Shown here: piece after piece, positions 34,747-44,843 of the stretch
Position numbering within the stretch: the stretch's first letter is position 1
How the letters are laid out: the number at the start of each line of letters is the position of its first letter
NCBI GenBank assembly: GCA_025174535.1
Contig: JALBUN010000013.1
Coordinates: 186,001-250,000, forward strand
Direction of reading: 5' to 3'
Origin: Cantharellus purpuraceus
Lineage: Eukaryota; Basidiomycota; Agaricomycetes; Cantharellales; Hydnaceae
Length of the DNA stretch: 64,000 nucleotides
The notes under the pieces: generated by a model
Databases searched by the model: none
Told to the model about the DNA's origin: nothing
The model's input: only the letters and a program-made list of their open reading frames with translations
Position numbers and translations under genes: made by a program

Positions 34747-35260
34747 TTGCGGTGTGATGCGTATGTACTTGCCTCGTGCGTTTATAATTGTCTCATGTGT
34801 CTACAACTCAACTGCCATGTCGATGTTGTCACACGTTCGTGTCCCTCCTGTCCGTTTCAGCGCCATGTATTGTGCAAAACTATGTATCCATACTGGCGCA
34901 GGACTCCTTCAAATTTCACATTTTGGTCTGTCATGGGAGTACCTCCAGGAGAACATCCAGCACTGCGCTGGCTCTCCAAGTCGTTCTGCGGGAGAAAAAT
35001 CCGTCCCTCCAGACGGCATCCCAATCTGCTACTCCGAACTACCATCCCTGGCGTGTCTCCGCACTCTGTTCTCGCCCTAGCATCGCATTGCATCGATGTG
35101 AATTGTGTCACGTTTATGTAACTGAACCGGGCGGAGGTAGGATTGTTCACGGCCATACATATATGCATTTTCAGTGACTTCAATTGTATCTCTCACATGG
35201 CTAATTAGAGACGGACGGCTAGACGGCGTTCCAATGGAGGCATATGCACTTGAAGCTACG

Positions 35261-36230
35261 ACCAACATAAGGTTTTAGAGAATGGATTTTAACCAGGTGT
35301 CGCATCCCACCCATGGCATACCAAGACTATCTCAACCATCGTACCCACGCATAGTAGACATAATTTCCAAATGAACACGCCCCCGTTCACCTCCCTCTAC
35401 ACCGTTCTCACTTGTAACGACATGAAATATTAGACTGGAGGTGCACCGCTACACGAGGTTATTAGAATCTGAACAGACAGATCTCAGTCAGTATGTAGAG
35501 AATACGACTGAGGGGAAGGAATAACTGGCGGCCACTATATATATGGTCACCAGTGTGGAGTGTGGAACAGAATGGTAGTGGGATAAGACAAGTGGAACAC
35601 CGCATGCTTAACCACAATCACGTTGACGCGCTGTGGTATGTGGATACGTTCCACATTCCAATAGAGGTCACATTCCACGCCCAGGTCTCCATCAACTGTC
35701 GCGCACGCTGCACTGTATAACATCCAGCGTCGTAGCTGGATTCCACTCTCGTGACTCAGTGCCTGTAGTCAATAGCCATCACAGTATAGTCAGTCGCTCT
35801 GCCTCGAGAATTTATCTATTTTATCTAAGTACTCAAGGTGGCCTGTCAGGGAAGCAGATTATCTTATCGACCATCCGTAGCCGTATTTCATAATACTCTA
35901 AGCATTCGAGGGCCTGTCAGGGAAGCAGATTATCTGATCGACCACCCGTACGTAGCCGTGACTAAATTGCCATATAGAGCAACGCAAGCCAGGCCGAGCC
36001 AAGCCAAGTTGAGGCACCCAACCCGTGTCATGACATAATATGGATTAGGCAATGAGGCGCGTACAACGATATGCTCCCCCACTTTACTTAGTCTCACATC
36101 ACCCTGAACGGAGTGAGCCCATCCTGCAGTTAAAATCAACATGTTTCTATTCATCATCATGGAGGTCGCCGCCCATGAGATTGTAGTCCTTCCAGCAATA
36201 ATGAAGCAGTATCTGTTACATTGTTTCCAG
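35261..36230. other. Intergenic, with a short tandem duplication
   Basis: No gene recognised. Two copies of a segment that reads GGCCTGTCAGGGAAGCAGAT (about 35840 and 35910), each followed by a TCGACCAYCCGTA-type end, form an imperfect tandem repeat with a period of about 70 bp. Confidence 0.5.
35838..35955. repeat. Imperfect 70-bp tandem duplication
   Basis: The second unit differs by a few substitutions and a CGTA insertion near 35948. No coding frame spans both units. Confidence 0.75.
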
Positions 36231-37702
36231 TCATGCACGACTACCTCCTGCGCTTTCTCCATTTACCATAGCTTTCAAGCATCTCCGACAGAACCTGCCA
36301 TTTCCGTAGCGGCCTATATTCCTGGGACTATATGAAATACCGTCAGCATCAGTATTTCATCTCGGAAGCGGTGACGTTGGCAAGTTGGCAGGAATAGACG
36401 CAACATCGCTCACCATCCGGGACTTGAACAGGGAGTGCATTCCCTGATATGCCTCTCAACATTCGAACGGCGATCAGAAGACGCCTCGGTGCTGAAGAGA
36501 AGAGGTTCGGGATTAGCATGATCAACATTCGGCACAAAATGAAAATGAGAGAAACCAGCAAGGGCTTCACCCATGGGCAAGATTCCGATAAAAGCATCAA
36601 AATTCACTCGAGAGTTGGGCCTAATCACGATGCAGCAAGATTACATGCTCCAAACGACGAGCTGAGCAATGTCCAAACAATAGAGAGGAAGAGCATGCAC
36701 CAAACAAACAACCTCATGGCGGCTCACCATTTACACCCCCATTGTTTCAAGTTGAAGTGTTCCAAGTAATGGGACACGCGGGCTGCCTTTCGCACACGCT
36801 CGTGGCACCGTGTGCATATGAACTGCAGGAGCCTCATCCTTTGCCGCCTGGTGTCCCGCGAACGAGCTCCTGCATCCTCGTCCGACGTGGTGGCAGATGA
36901 CACGGATTGGAACGCATCAGCGAGTGCCGCAGGAGGCACGTACGTCCTTATGAGACTGTGGACGGGGTCGGTATCAGCATTCAGACCAGTGGCGGATATG
37001 GAGTCAGCAGCAGAAGGAGGTGCAGACGTGGCCATGGAGTCATCAGGGCCAAAGCCATTGTCAAACCCAGACATGGCAGGCAGGAAGAGGGTTTCTGAGG
37101 GGTTAATCGATGCCCACTGTCCTGTGAGTGTGTTGTTGTGACCTGGGATGCCAGGAGGGGTAGTGACAGAGCCGTTGGCGGTAGGTTGAATGTGCGCAAA
37201 GATGTCCTGAGCAGTAGGCCCATTTGCGGCGGTCTGATCGAAGCTAGTGCCGATGGTGGTATCCTGGAATGCATGATTTTCGCTCATGAGGTGAGCCACA
37301 TACGACTCTGCAGGAATGTGCAATGATGTCGCGTCATAAACGACATCCGAGGGGAGGCGGGAGGTTGAATCGTGCGTATCATATCATACCTGTCCCTCTA
37401 CCTGTATCTCATTTGCTGAAGAAGTTGAGGGCAGGATCAACGAAACGAAGCGGCTCTAAGCCATGAGACGTACATGGAATGCGGACGATGGTATATGCAC
37501 GACATACATCCATGCCTTGGACTGCTTGTGGGGCAGGGGAGGCCAAGGCAAAGTATGTCGATTCGGAGACCCTTCTGGCCGGAGACACGGCTGTCAGGTG
37601 TGATGCGGCCTCCTTTGGGACAGATGGGGTCGTGGCGAGATCATCACGTTCGGAGGCAGTCGTGTTGGGTATATCACACATGGGAGAATGGGAGAGAGAC
37701 AA
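36231..37702 (-). CDS. F3: zinc-finger-family gene, 3' end intact, 5' end broken or unresolved
   Basis: Minus strand. The main exon ends at 36728, the middle exon is 36491-36414 (78 nt) and the last exon is 36327-36231 with TGA. Phases fit. The zinc region is complete: ICTRCHERVRKAARVSHYLE, then the CTEASSDRRSNVERHIREC finger, CSSPGCPRNIGRYG and FCRRCLK. Upstream, the frame is open back to about 37345. The homologous N-terminus (ATTPSVPKEAASH and on) continues in another frame at 37702-37409, ending in TGA. I found no splice pair that joins them, so this is either an N-terminal frameshift or an unseen intron. The copy lies outside the mirrored arms. Confidence 0.55.
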
Positions 37703-38130
37703 TGAGAGGGGGCAGGGAGGGGGGAGTAAAGCATACTTATGGAAGAGCAGGAATCTTTCAGTCTTAATGCTTCACAAAGCGCCCAGGGCGTCACCAACGC
37801 ACACTTTTACAATGATGTACCAGCTCCGAGTATATGCTGTACCCAGCGCTACATCTCGTCCCAAGCGTGGATGCAGCCATCCCCCCCAGTGTACGCGACT
37901 TATGCAGACGCTAAATCCCCTTCTAAACGCGTTATTATGTAGCTCCAAAGTCCGTCCGCTCTCGCGGTACAGCTAGGCGACGGTTGTGCTCGTACCCTCC
38001 TTAGAAGGCGTGTCTGACTTCAGGTTCCGCCAGTTTGAGGCACTGCAATTTGCTCCCGCACGGTGGCAGTGCAACCCCATAGATAGATAGATAGATAGGT
38101 TCCATTATAGTCACTGTAGGCCGTTTACGG
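37703..38130. other. Intergenic with dispersed repeat copy 2 and a GATA microsatellite
   Basis: Bases about 37925-38030 match 10030-10145. A short (GATA)n-type run lies at about 38081-38098. No gene. Confidence 0.5.
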
Positions 38131-38139
38131 CCTATGTCG

Positions 38140-38447
38140 GACTGTCTTTATTTATGTACATTCTTATTAGGGTGTTTGATACTATGGGTGTGGGTGGGTA
38201 TGGAGTTGTTGTAGGAATCGCAGGCGTGCGTTGCCGAATACGCGACGGCCCACAGGTGTCCATGGAGTGCTGCGTCGCTACTGGATTGAATAGGACGCGA
38301 GAGGTATAAAGAATTAAAATTTTCTTATGTCCCATTCCTCAGTCTTCATTTCCCCGAGACTGAGGTTCGTACCAATTCCTTCCTTCTCAGAGATTAATCT
38401 AACTTTTTGGTTTATAACTCTAGCTATCTCTTCATACTTACTGCTCA
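38140..38447 (+). repeat. Probable 5' LTR of a Ty1/copia element (left end not resolved)
   Basis: The stretch ends CTGCTCA just before a primer-binding-site-like GGTTATGGGCCC. It contains a TATAAAG box near 38310 and a pyrimidine-rich R/U5-like end. With the gypsy insertion removed, the downstream sequence continues into a copia gag start at 50252. The left boundary is uncertain because no second copia LTR is in the window to compare. Confidence 0.5.
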
Positions 38448-38448
38448 A

Positions 38449-38464
38449 TAGGTTATGGGCCCCA
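38449..38464 (+). promoter_or_regulatory. Copia primer-binding site (tRNA-iMet-type), split by the gypsy insertion
   Basis: TAGGTTATGGGCCCCA resembles the initiator-tRNA-fragment primer site of fungal copia elements. The gypsy element is inserted at its 3' end with target duplication CCCCA (38460-38464 and 50188-50192). Confidence 0.6.
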
Positions 38465-38978
38465 TGTTACGCACTAGGTCCGGTTTGGGGTCGGAGATTG
38501 GGTCAGAGGTTGGGTTGGAGTCAGAGTACATCATGGGGGTCGGAACGGACTTGGCTTCAGCTTATGTGCTGCGCCCTCACTAATACCAGTGTCCAAGATT
38601 TCAGAGATGGAGTATGACTTAGAGTTAGGATCGGACTTAGGAGCTAGGCGTGATTCAATATTCAAACTGGGGAATGAAGTCCCCAGTTGGGCAACTTAAA
38701 TACATATTCAAAATCTAATAATAATTACTCCGGTGATGGGTCTCCAAGGCCGACAGCCTTACATGAGTATGTCCAAGTCCAACAGGGACGGATGTCCGGG
38801 TTCCTATGGTGATGCTGATGCATCAATCAGAACCGGAGACGGATGGGCGGAATCGGCAGTGACAATCGGACAGGTAGATGGAGACATGGCGGTTTCCAAA
38901 TGGAGTATAGATTTCATATGTGTGGGGATCTGAGGGGATCGGATGGGGATCTGGGCGTTGATGAATATAGTCATAACA
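38465..38978 (-). repeat. Gypsy LTR (3' LTR of the element), copy A1
   Basis: Same ends as copy A2 at 49672-50187, with scattered substitutions between the two. A longer AGATGG/GGAGTC-rich middle and the core CCCCAGTTGGGCAACTTAAA are shared by all copies in the window. Confidence 0.92.
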
Positions 38979-39038
38979 GTATCTCTCCATTTAAGGCTGA
39001 GCCCCTGAGGCCTCATGTCCGTGGATTGAATAGGTGAG

Positions 39039-41069
39039 ATGGTTGGGCACAGTTGGAGTTATGCTGGGGGTCTGGAGATGTATAAAAGGAGGGGCATGAT
39101 TGAGGTCTTATCCTCAATGATGTCAAACCCTTTGGCAAGCATGAGCGTGGCCGAGCTTGAGCAGTTGCTCTTGGCCCAACGGAAGGAAGAGGAGGAGGAG
39201 CGGAAATGGAAGGAGGAGGAGGAGGCAGAACGGAGACGGAAGGAGGAGGAGGAGGCAGAACGGAGACGGAAGGAGGAGGAGGAGGCAGAACGGAGACGGA
39301 AGGAGGAGGAGGAGGCAGAACGGAGACGGAAGGAGGAGGAGGAGGCAGAACGGAGACGGCGGAAGGAGGAGGAGGAGGCAGAGAGGAGACGGAAGGAGGA
39401 GGAGGAGGCAGAACGGAGACGGAAGGAGGAGGAGGAGGCAGAACGGAGACGGAAGGAGGAGGAGGAGGCAGAACGGAGACGGAAGGAGGAGGAGGAGGCA
39501 GAACGGAGACGGAAGGAGGAGGAGGAGGCAGAACGGAGACGGAAGGAGGAGGAGGAGGCAGAACGGAGACGGAAGGAGGAGGAGGAGGCAGAACGGAGAC
39601 GGAAGGAGGAGGAGGAGCAACGATGGAAAGAGGCGGCGAAAACGGAACGGAGAAGGAAAGAGGAGGAAGCGAAGGCAGAGAGGGCCCGCAAGGTGAAAGA
39701 ACTTGCGGCAGCGATGGAGGCCGCGAGACTGAAGGAAGTGGAGGAGCAGGCGCACGAGTTAGAGGTGGCCATGGAGGTAGAGGAGGAGGTGACCGGGGCA
39801 GGGAAAACCAGCCACCCAGGAAGTCCAAGCGTGCCCATACAGCCAGGGACCCCAGAAGTCGCCATCATCTCTGTTACACGGACGGAGGCGACTCGTTCGA
39901 GGACTGTCACTGCGGAGGACTCGCCGTTACGTCCACAGGCATGGCCCTTATTTGAGTTGGGGGCAGCTGAGGAAGATGATGCGGTGGAGACGGAGAGGGT
40001 GGAGGTGGAAGCGGATCCTGATGCCAATATGGAGCTCGATGCAAATGCGGAGCCCGAGGCAGGTGTGGATGTTGGGATGGATGCGGAGCCAGATCCTACT
40101 TCGAATTCTTACGAGGAGATGGCTTGGGTAGCTGTGGTCGAGGCTCGCAAAAGAGCGGAGCTCTATGCCGCTACCACCAAGAAGAACCTTGACATCATGG
40201 TCTTTTCACTGAAGGCCTACCCGAGTGCTGATACGGAGAAGTGGGAGGCGGACCGGAGGGTCATATGGTGCAAGGCGGAGAGTCACGTGTTGGCGACCCA
40301 TAAGAAGGAGCTGCATGTCACGAGGTCGGCGATCCAGCTCTGCAAGCGCGAGATGGAGAAGGTGGCCACAGAACAGCAGGACAAGGAGGAGGAGAGGGAA
40401 CGCTTGGAGGCCGCAGCGAGGAGGGGCGGACCACCCAAGGCTCTGGCTGCAATGGAGCCATTTGGCGGACCCGGCGTAACTTGTGACTTATGTCGTGATG
40501 TGGGTGTGGAGTGCGTGTGGCCTACCAGCCCAACTCGCCGCCTTTGGTCCTGCGATCATTGTCAGGGTCAGAAAGGAGGGTGTAGGATTGATGGAAAGTT
40601 CGATCCCCGGAGTCAGAGCGTCAAGCCCCAACTAGTGGTACAAGGAGGGGCAGAGAAGGAATCGGAGGGTCGTCTGACCAAAAAGAGGCGGACTGAGATG
40701 GGTGCTGTAGCAGCCAGGGGTAGCAGCGTCAGATCGGAAGGGGCAACGACCGGTGCAGGTATGGGGCACGTCTCTGCGCCCAATAGCACCATGGGCCAGC
40801 TTATCAGGCTGGTTAACCTGCAGTTGGAGCACCTTCGGCGGACGGAGGGGTTGTTAGTAGACTTGGTGAGGATGATGAAATGGAAGGAGGTTCTGGAGGG
40901 TTGTCAGACAGCCGAGTTACATCGGTTGCGGAAGTTCATGGCCCCATTGGACGAGGATTCAGACATGGGAGATGAGAAGGATTGGGTGTCGGATGTAGAG
41001 AGTGATGAGGGGTCGGAGACGGAGCCTGAGGTAGATAAGGGAAAGGGGAAAAGGAAACGCGATGTATAA
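39039..41069 (+). CDS. Accessory protein encoded antisense within the gypsy element: charged coiled coil plus Cys cluster
   Basis: A 676-codon uninterrupted frame on the strand opposite to gag-pol. A TATAAAA box at 39081 suggests that translation starts at an internal ATG (39120 or 39141, giving MSVAELEQLLLAQ), not at 39039. Domains: residues about 45-210, a highly charged region with 13 copies of KEEEEAERRR (long helix or coiled coil); residues 230-330, acidic; residues 340-470, mixed, with heptad-like Glu/Lys/Leu; residues about 485-523, a Cys cluster CDLCRDVGVECVWP followed by SCDHCQGQKGGC. That cluster resembles a Zn-cluster motif seen in many basidiomycete retroelement-linked proteins, from memory. 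A lysine-rich nuclear signal (TKKRRTE) and an acidic/basic tail follow. It ends 157 bp from the pol stop, convergent, with AATAAA at 41070. It is open while gag and pol are full of stops. No function known. Confidence 0.7.
   Translation: MVGHSWSYAGGLEMYKRRGMIEVLSSMMSNPLASMSVAELEQLLLAQRKEEEEERKWKEEEEAERRRKEEEEAERRRKEEEEAERRRKEEEEAERRRKEEEEAERRRRKEEEEAERRRKEEEEAERRRKEEEEAERRRKEEEEAERRRKEEEEAERRRKEEEEAERRRKEEEEAERRRKEEEEAERRRKEEEEQRWKEAAKTERRRKEEEAKAERARKVKELAAAMEAARLKEVEEQAHELEVAMEVEEEVTGAGKTSHPGSPSVPIQPGTPEVAIISVTRTEATRSRTVTAEDSPLRPQAWPLFELGAAEEDDAVETERVEVEADPDANMELDANAEPEAGVDVGMDAEPDPTSNSYEEMAWVAVVEARKRAELYAATTKKNLDIMVFSLKAYPSADTEKWEADRRVIWCKAESHVLATHKKELHVTRSAIQLCKREMEKVATEQQDKEEERERLEAAARRGGPPKALAAMEPFGGPGVTCDLCRDVGVECVWPTSPTRRLWSCDHCQGQKGGCRIDGKFDPRSQSVKPQLVVQGGAEKESEGRLTKKRRTEMGAVAARGSSVRSEGATTGAGMGHVSAPNSTMGQLIRLVNLQLEHLRRTEGLLVDLVRMMKWKEVLEGCQTAELHRLRKFMAPLDEDSDMGDEKDWVSDVESDEGSETEPEVDKGKGKRKRDV
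39081..39087 (+). promoter_or_regulatory. TATA box for the antisense accessory gene
   Basis: TATAAAA lies 100 bp inside the LTR boundary and 39-60 bp upstream of the favoured start codons (39120, 39141). Confidence 0.5.
39210..39615. repeat. 30-bp coding minisatellite, about 13 units
   Basis: Near-perfect units of AAGGAGGAGGAGGAGGCAGA plus ACGGAGACGG. Each encodes ten residues of the accessory protein. One unit has a 3-bp insertion (extra Arg, near 39358), one has GAGAGG for GAACGG (near 39382), and the last unit is degenerate. The array leaves all plus- and minus-strand frames open, which explains the large overlapping false frames here. Confidence 0.95.
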
Positions 41070-41226
41070 AATAAAGATGAAAATGATTATAAATTTCGGA
41101 ACAGAGAAAGAATGAGGCGGAGTGATATTCCTTCGGAGTTTTTTTTTTTTGAGCAGGCTGGTAATTTCCCTTGACTTGTAATAAAATGGTGATGCAAAAT
41201 AATAGAATTAGCATTAGTAATTGAAC

Positions 41227-44200
41227 TTAAAGATTCATAAGAGGGCCAGGTTTGTCTGGATAAGCGGAGTGAAAATTGGAGACGGATTCAGATGCGTGAT
41301 CGAGTTTGGATGCGGAGATCCATGAAGACTCTTCATCGGTGCCTTCGTATCCAGTCCATTTGACTAAGTACTGGAGCTTGCACTTGTATCGACGGTCGAT
41401 CTTCGAGTCCAGGATCTCGGATATCTCATATTCATTGTCTCCTTCGATGATGATCAGGGGAGGTGGAGGTTGCGTGCGACCAGAGATCTCATTCGTAGTA
41501 GCGGGTTTGAGCATTGATATATGGAAGACCGGATGAACTGCTTGGAAGTGGTCTGGGAGGCGGAGGGTGAAAGACCTGCTGCCCACGCGAGCAATGACCT
41601 CATAAGGACCTAAGTATTTCTTGGAGAGTTTCTTCGATGGACGGGTGGTCTGGAAGTGTTCGGCCTTAACAAATACTTTGTCTCTGATTTGCAGGTCCGG
41701 AGCCGGAATGTGGTGTCGGTCTGCGGAGACTTGATATTGTTTCTGGGCATCAGAGATGGTCTCTCGGAGATGTTGGTGTAGTTGATCGAGGTCAGTTACA
41801 AATTGGCGGGCTTTGGTGGAGGCAAGTTCTTTCTCGGGGTGGACGGAGATGTTTGGATGGTAGCCTTTATTAGCAAAGAACGGAGAGATGCTGGTAGTCG
41901 CATTTGGAGCATTGTTGTAGGCAAACTCTGCGATCGGAAGTAGATCAGCCCAGTTGTCTTGTTGATAGTTACAATAGATTTGGAGATATTGTTCCAGTGA
42001 CTGATTCATTTGTTCCGTTTGTCCATCTCCTTCAGGGTGGTATCCGGAGGTGAAATGGAGCTTCATGTCGAGAGCCTTTCCTAATGTGCGGAAGAAGGAG
42101 GACACGAACTCCGAACCCCGATCGGACGTGACATGCAACAGGACTCCGTGTTTAGAGAATACATGGAGAACGAACAATTTAGCTAGTGAGGCGGAGGTGA
42201 TGGTGTCATGCATCGGAATGAATAGTGACTGTTTGGTGAACCTGTCGACAATCACGAGTATGGTGTCATATCTGAGCGATGGGGGGAGCTTCTCTATGAA
42301 ATCCATGGAGATGGAGTTCCATGGTTGCTCCAGGATCGGAAGTTGTTTGAGCGTTCCGTAGGGTTTGTGCCTTTGCGATTTTGAGCGCATACACGTGGTG
42401 CAGGAGTTACAGTAGTGTTGAATGTATTCCTGCATTTTTGGCCATACATAGTCTCGTCGGATTAATCCTTGTGTGTGATTTTGCCCGAAGTGGCTGGAGA
42501 TCGGGTGATCATGATAATACTGCAAAACTCGGAGTTGGAGGCCATTGGCGTCGGGGACGTATATCCGGTTGTTGTGTCAGAGGTGTCCTTCAGAGTCAAG
42601 TGACCATTTCGGATCGGAAGGGTTGTCCAAGTGTTTAACTGCAACAGGATCAGATCAGAGTGATGAGCGGATGTCGGAGCGGAGTTGGTCAATGTCCATA
42701 ATGGTGACAGCTCGGAGGGTGGGAGTCATGAGGGCGGATGCTCATAGGGACAATGCCAGCTGCTCATTAGTAAACACAGGACGAAAGTTGTGGGGGTTTA
42801 CAGTGGCATAGTCGCTATTCCCCTCTTTAGGGTAGACGTCCCATTGTCTAGTTAACGTGTCGGGCTTTGCTCTGAGTCGACCAGGACGGAAACGGATAAT
42901 GAGATTGAACTGAGATAGGTATTCGGACCATTGGACTTGTCTCCGGGTGAGCAGTTTCGTTGTGGAGAAGTATTCCAAGTTCTTGTAGTCAGTTATGACG
43001 TCCACTGGATCGGAGGGACCTTCAAGGTAGTGTCTCCATATCCAGAAGGCTTCATATATGGCAAGGAGCTCTTTGTCATGGACGTCATAGTTCAGTTTGG
43101 GGGGCGTAAATGTACACGAGTGAAAAGTGATCGGGTGGACTTGTCCGTCGTCCGGAGAGATGATGGACAGGATCACGGCAAGTGCATAGTCGGAGGCATC
43201 GGTCTCTAATAGGATGGGAACGTCTGGAACCCAATGAGTCAGTATTGGAGCGGAAGTAAAGGCCTTTTTTAAGGTTTTAAAATTGTCTACATTCGTCAGT
43301 GAAATTCCATTGGATACCCTTCCTAGTGAGTCGGGTGAGCGGAACAGTGATATCGGAGTAGCCATGAATAAAGTGGTGGTAGAAGTTGGTGAACCCGAGG
43401 AAGGACTGTATGTCCTTGACTTTCCAGGGTTCTGGCCATTCCTGTATGGCTTTGATTTTGTTGTCGGACATTGTTAATCCTGCCGGGGAGAGGATATAGC
43501 CTAGGTATTCAACTGAGTCGGAGTGGAATTTGCATTTGTCAGCGCAGGCGAAGAGGCCATGTTTTTGGAGACATCGGAGTACCTCTCGGACATGTGTCCG
43601 ATGTTCTTCTTCGTTGTCTGAATATACCAGAATGTCATCTAAGTAAACGAGGACAGTCACATCGAGAAGGTCAGCGAAGGTATCATTCATGAACCTCTGG
43701 AAGGTGGCCGGAGCATTGGTTAGTCCGAAGGGCATGACGCACCACTCGAAAGATCCATATCGTGTGCAGAAGGTCGTTTTCCATTCGTTGCCTTCTCAGA
43801 TACAGACTAGATGGTAGGCATGTCGGAGATCTATTTTGGAGTAGATCTTAGCCTTTCGAGGACTCTCAAGTAGGTCCGCGGTGCGGGGTATCAGGTATCG
43901 GTCTTTCTTGGTGATTTTGTTGAGTCCACGGAAGTCGACGCATAGACGGAGTGATCCGTCCTTTTTGCGGACAAATAGGACCGGAGCTCCATGAGGAGAT
44001 AGGGATGGGCGGATGAAGCCCGTGGCCAAGTTCTCATCTATGAATGTTCGGAGAGCCAGTAGCTCTTTTTGTGATAGCAAGTAGATAGGGCCAAGCGGAG
44101 GGGTGGAGTTGTTATCCAGTTCGATCTTGAGATCATACGGTCGGTGTTCTGCTAGGGAGTCGGCTTTAGACTTGCTGAACACGTCGGCGAACTCATGATA

Positions 44201-44840
44201 CTCCTTGGGAACCATAGAGAGGTCCGGTGGAGTGGATCGGGCAGAACGAGCAGTGAGGAATATTGGATCGGAGAGGTGGACCTGGAATGTGTGAGAACCG
44301 TCCAGCTTGCTTAGTCTGGCGAAGACCATAGTGTCCACCATCAATATAAACAGAGGGGTAGATGGAGTATCTATCGGAGCGGAGTCAGCGGAGGCGGAAG
44401 ATAATTTCGCACCTATAGTTGCTGGTGACGTCAGGGATGACACAGCCTGTGCTGGAGAATGGAATGTGATATGGCCCAATGCCCAGTCAATCAACGGATT
44501 GTAGCAGGTGAGCCAGTTATGTCCGAGAACCACAGAACAGCTGGAGTCAAGTGGAGTAACATAGAATGTAAGGGTCTGGATTTCTCTGACAGAAAAATGG
44601 ATAGACAGATCTATAGCTCGTGAAATAACAGCATTAGTAGTGCCATCAAATAATTGGAGTTATGGTGTATGTATGGAGTTTATGTAATTCAGAAAAAGAG
44701 GAATCGAGGAAACAGTGAGTAGAACTGGAGTCAATTAATGCTTGAATAGTGGTATCGGGAATGGAGTCGGAGTGGACGAGGAGGGTAAGGGAGTCAGAGT
44801 GGACGAGGAGGGTAAGGGAGTCGGAGTGGACGAGGAGGGT
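41227..44840 (-). pseudogene. Gypsy pol: protease, reverse transcriptase, RNase H, integrase, chromodomain
   Basis: Minus strand. The protease has TIQALIDSSSTHCFLD near 44740, with the catalytic DSG decayed to DSS. RT motifs: [57 protein letters not shown]. RNase H: LLETDASDYA, then HDKELLAIYE. Integrase: H-H-C-C finger (SSHFGQNH, then CTTCMRS), the D,D-35-E core (SMDFIEKLP, TSDRGSEF, GYHPEGDGQTEQMN) and a GPY-like KKYLGPYEVI. A chromodomain (KCKLQYLVKWTGYEGTDEESSW) precedes the stop at 41227. Lesions: TGA at 43796, 42742, 42655 and 42577, and a frame shift near 43285. The integrase-chromodomain part (42525-41227) is intact for 432 codons. A chromodomain usually directs integration to heterochromatin (family knowledge). 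Confidence 0.9.
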
Positions 44841-44843
44841 AAG
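44763..44843. repeat. 27-bp tandem repeat in the gypsy pol leader
   Basis: Three units of GGAGTCGGAGTGGACGAGGA plus GGGTAAG sit head to tail. A partial fourth unit continues after the inserted LTR at 47022, which confirms that the insertion split the array. In the pol frame each unit is nine codons. Confidence 0.85.

Larger units (their letters stand above)
31048..35260. repeat. Outer right arm of the inverted duplication
   Basis: It carries cyclin, Zn2Cys6 fragment, GCTCCAGG minisatellite remains, F2 and a conserved downstream segment (34750-35220), in the mirror order of 20882-16740. The downstream segment has a different longest frame in each arm and is probably non-coding. Confidence 0.8.

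Noticed and set aside
34747..35180. Separate gene in the segment after F2 (three overlapping frames of 108-129 codons)
   Set aside because: The mirrored copy at 16740-17230 keeps the bases but not any one frame, so it behaves as non-coding DNA.
16740..35260. Assembly artefact as the explanation for the palindrome
   Set aside because: The arms differ by many substitutions, indels and gene lesions, which an assembly echo would not produce.
15204..37702. Mating-type locus as the explanation for the inverted duplication
   Set aside because: No homeodomain, pheromone-receptor or pheromone-precursor signature is visible in the region.
39013..39955. Large overlapping frames on both strands over the 30-bp array (for example a Pro/Ser-rich 271-codon and a Gly/Arg-rich 249-codon frame)
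   Set aside because: They are by-products of a stop-free 30-bp repeat. Only the 39039-41069 frame continues for 450 codons beyond the array and carries a Cys cluster.
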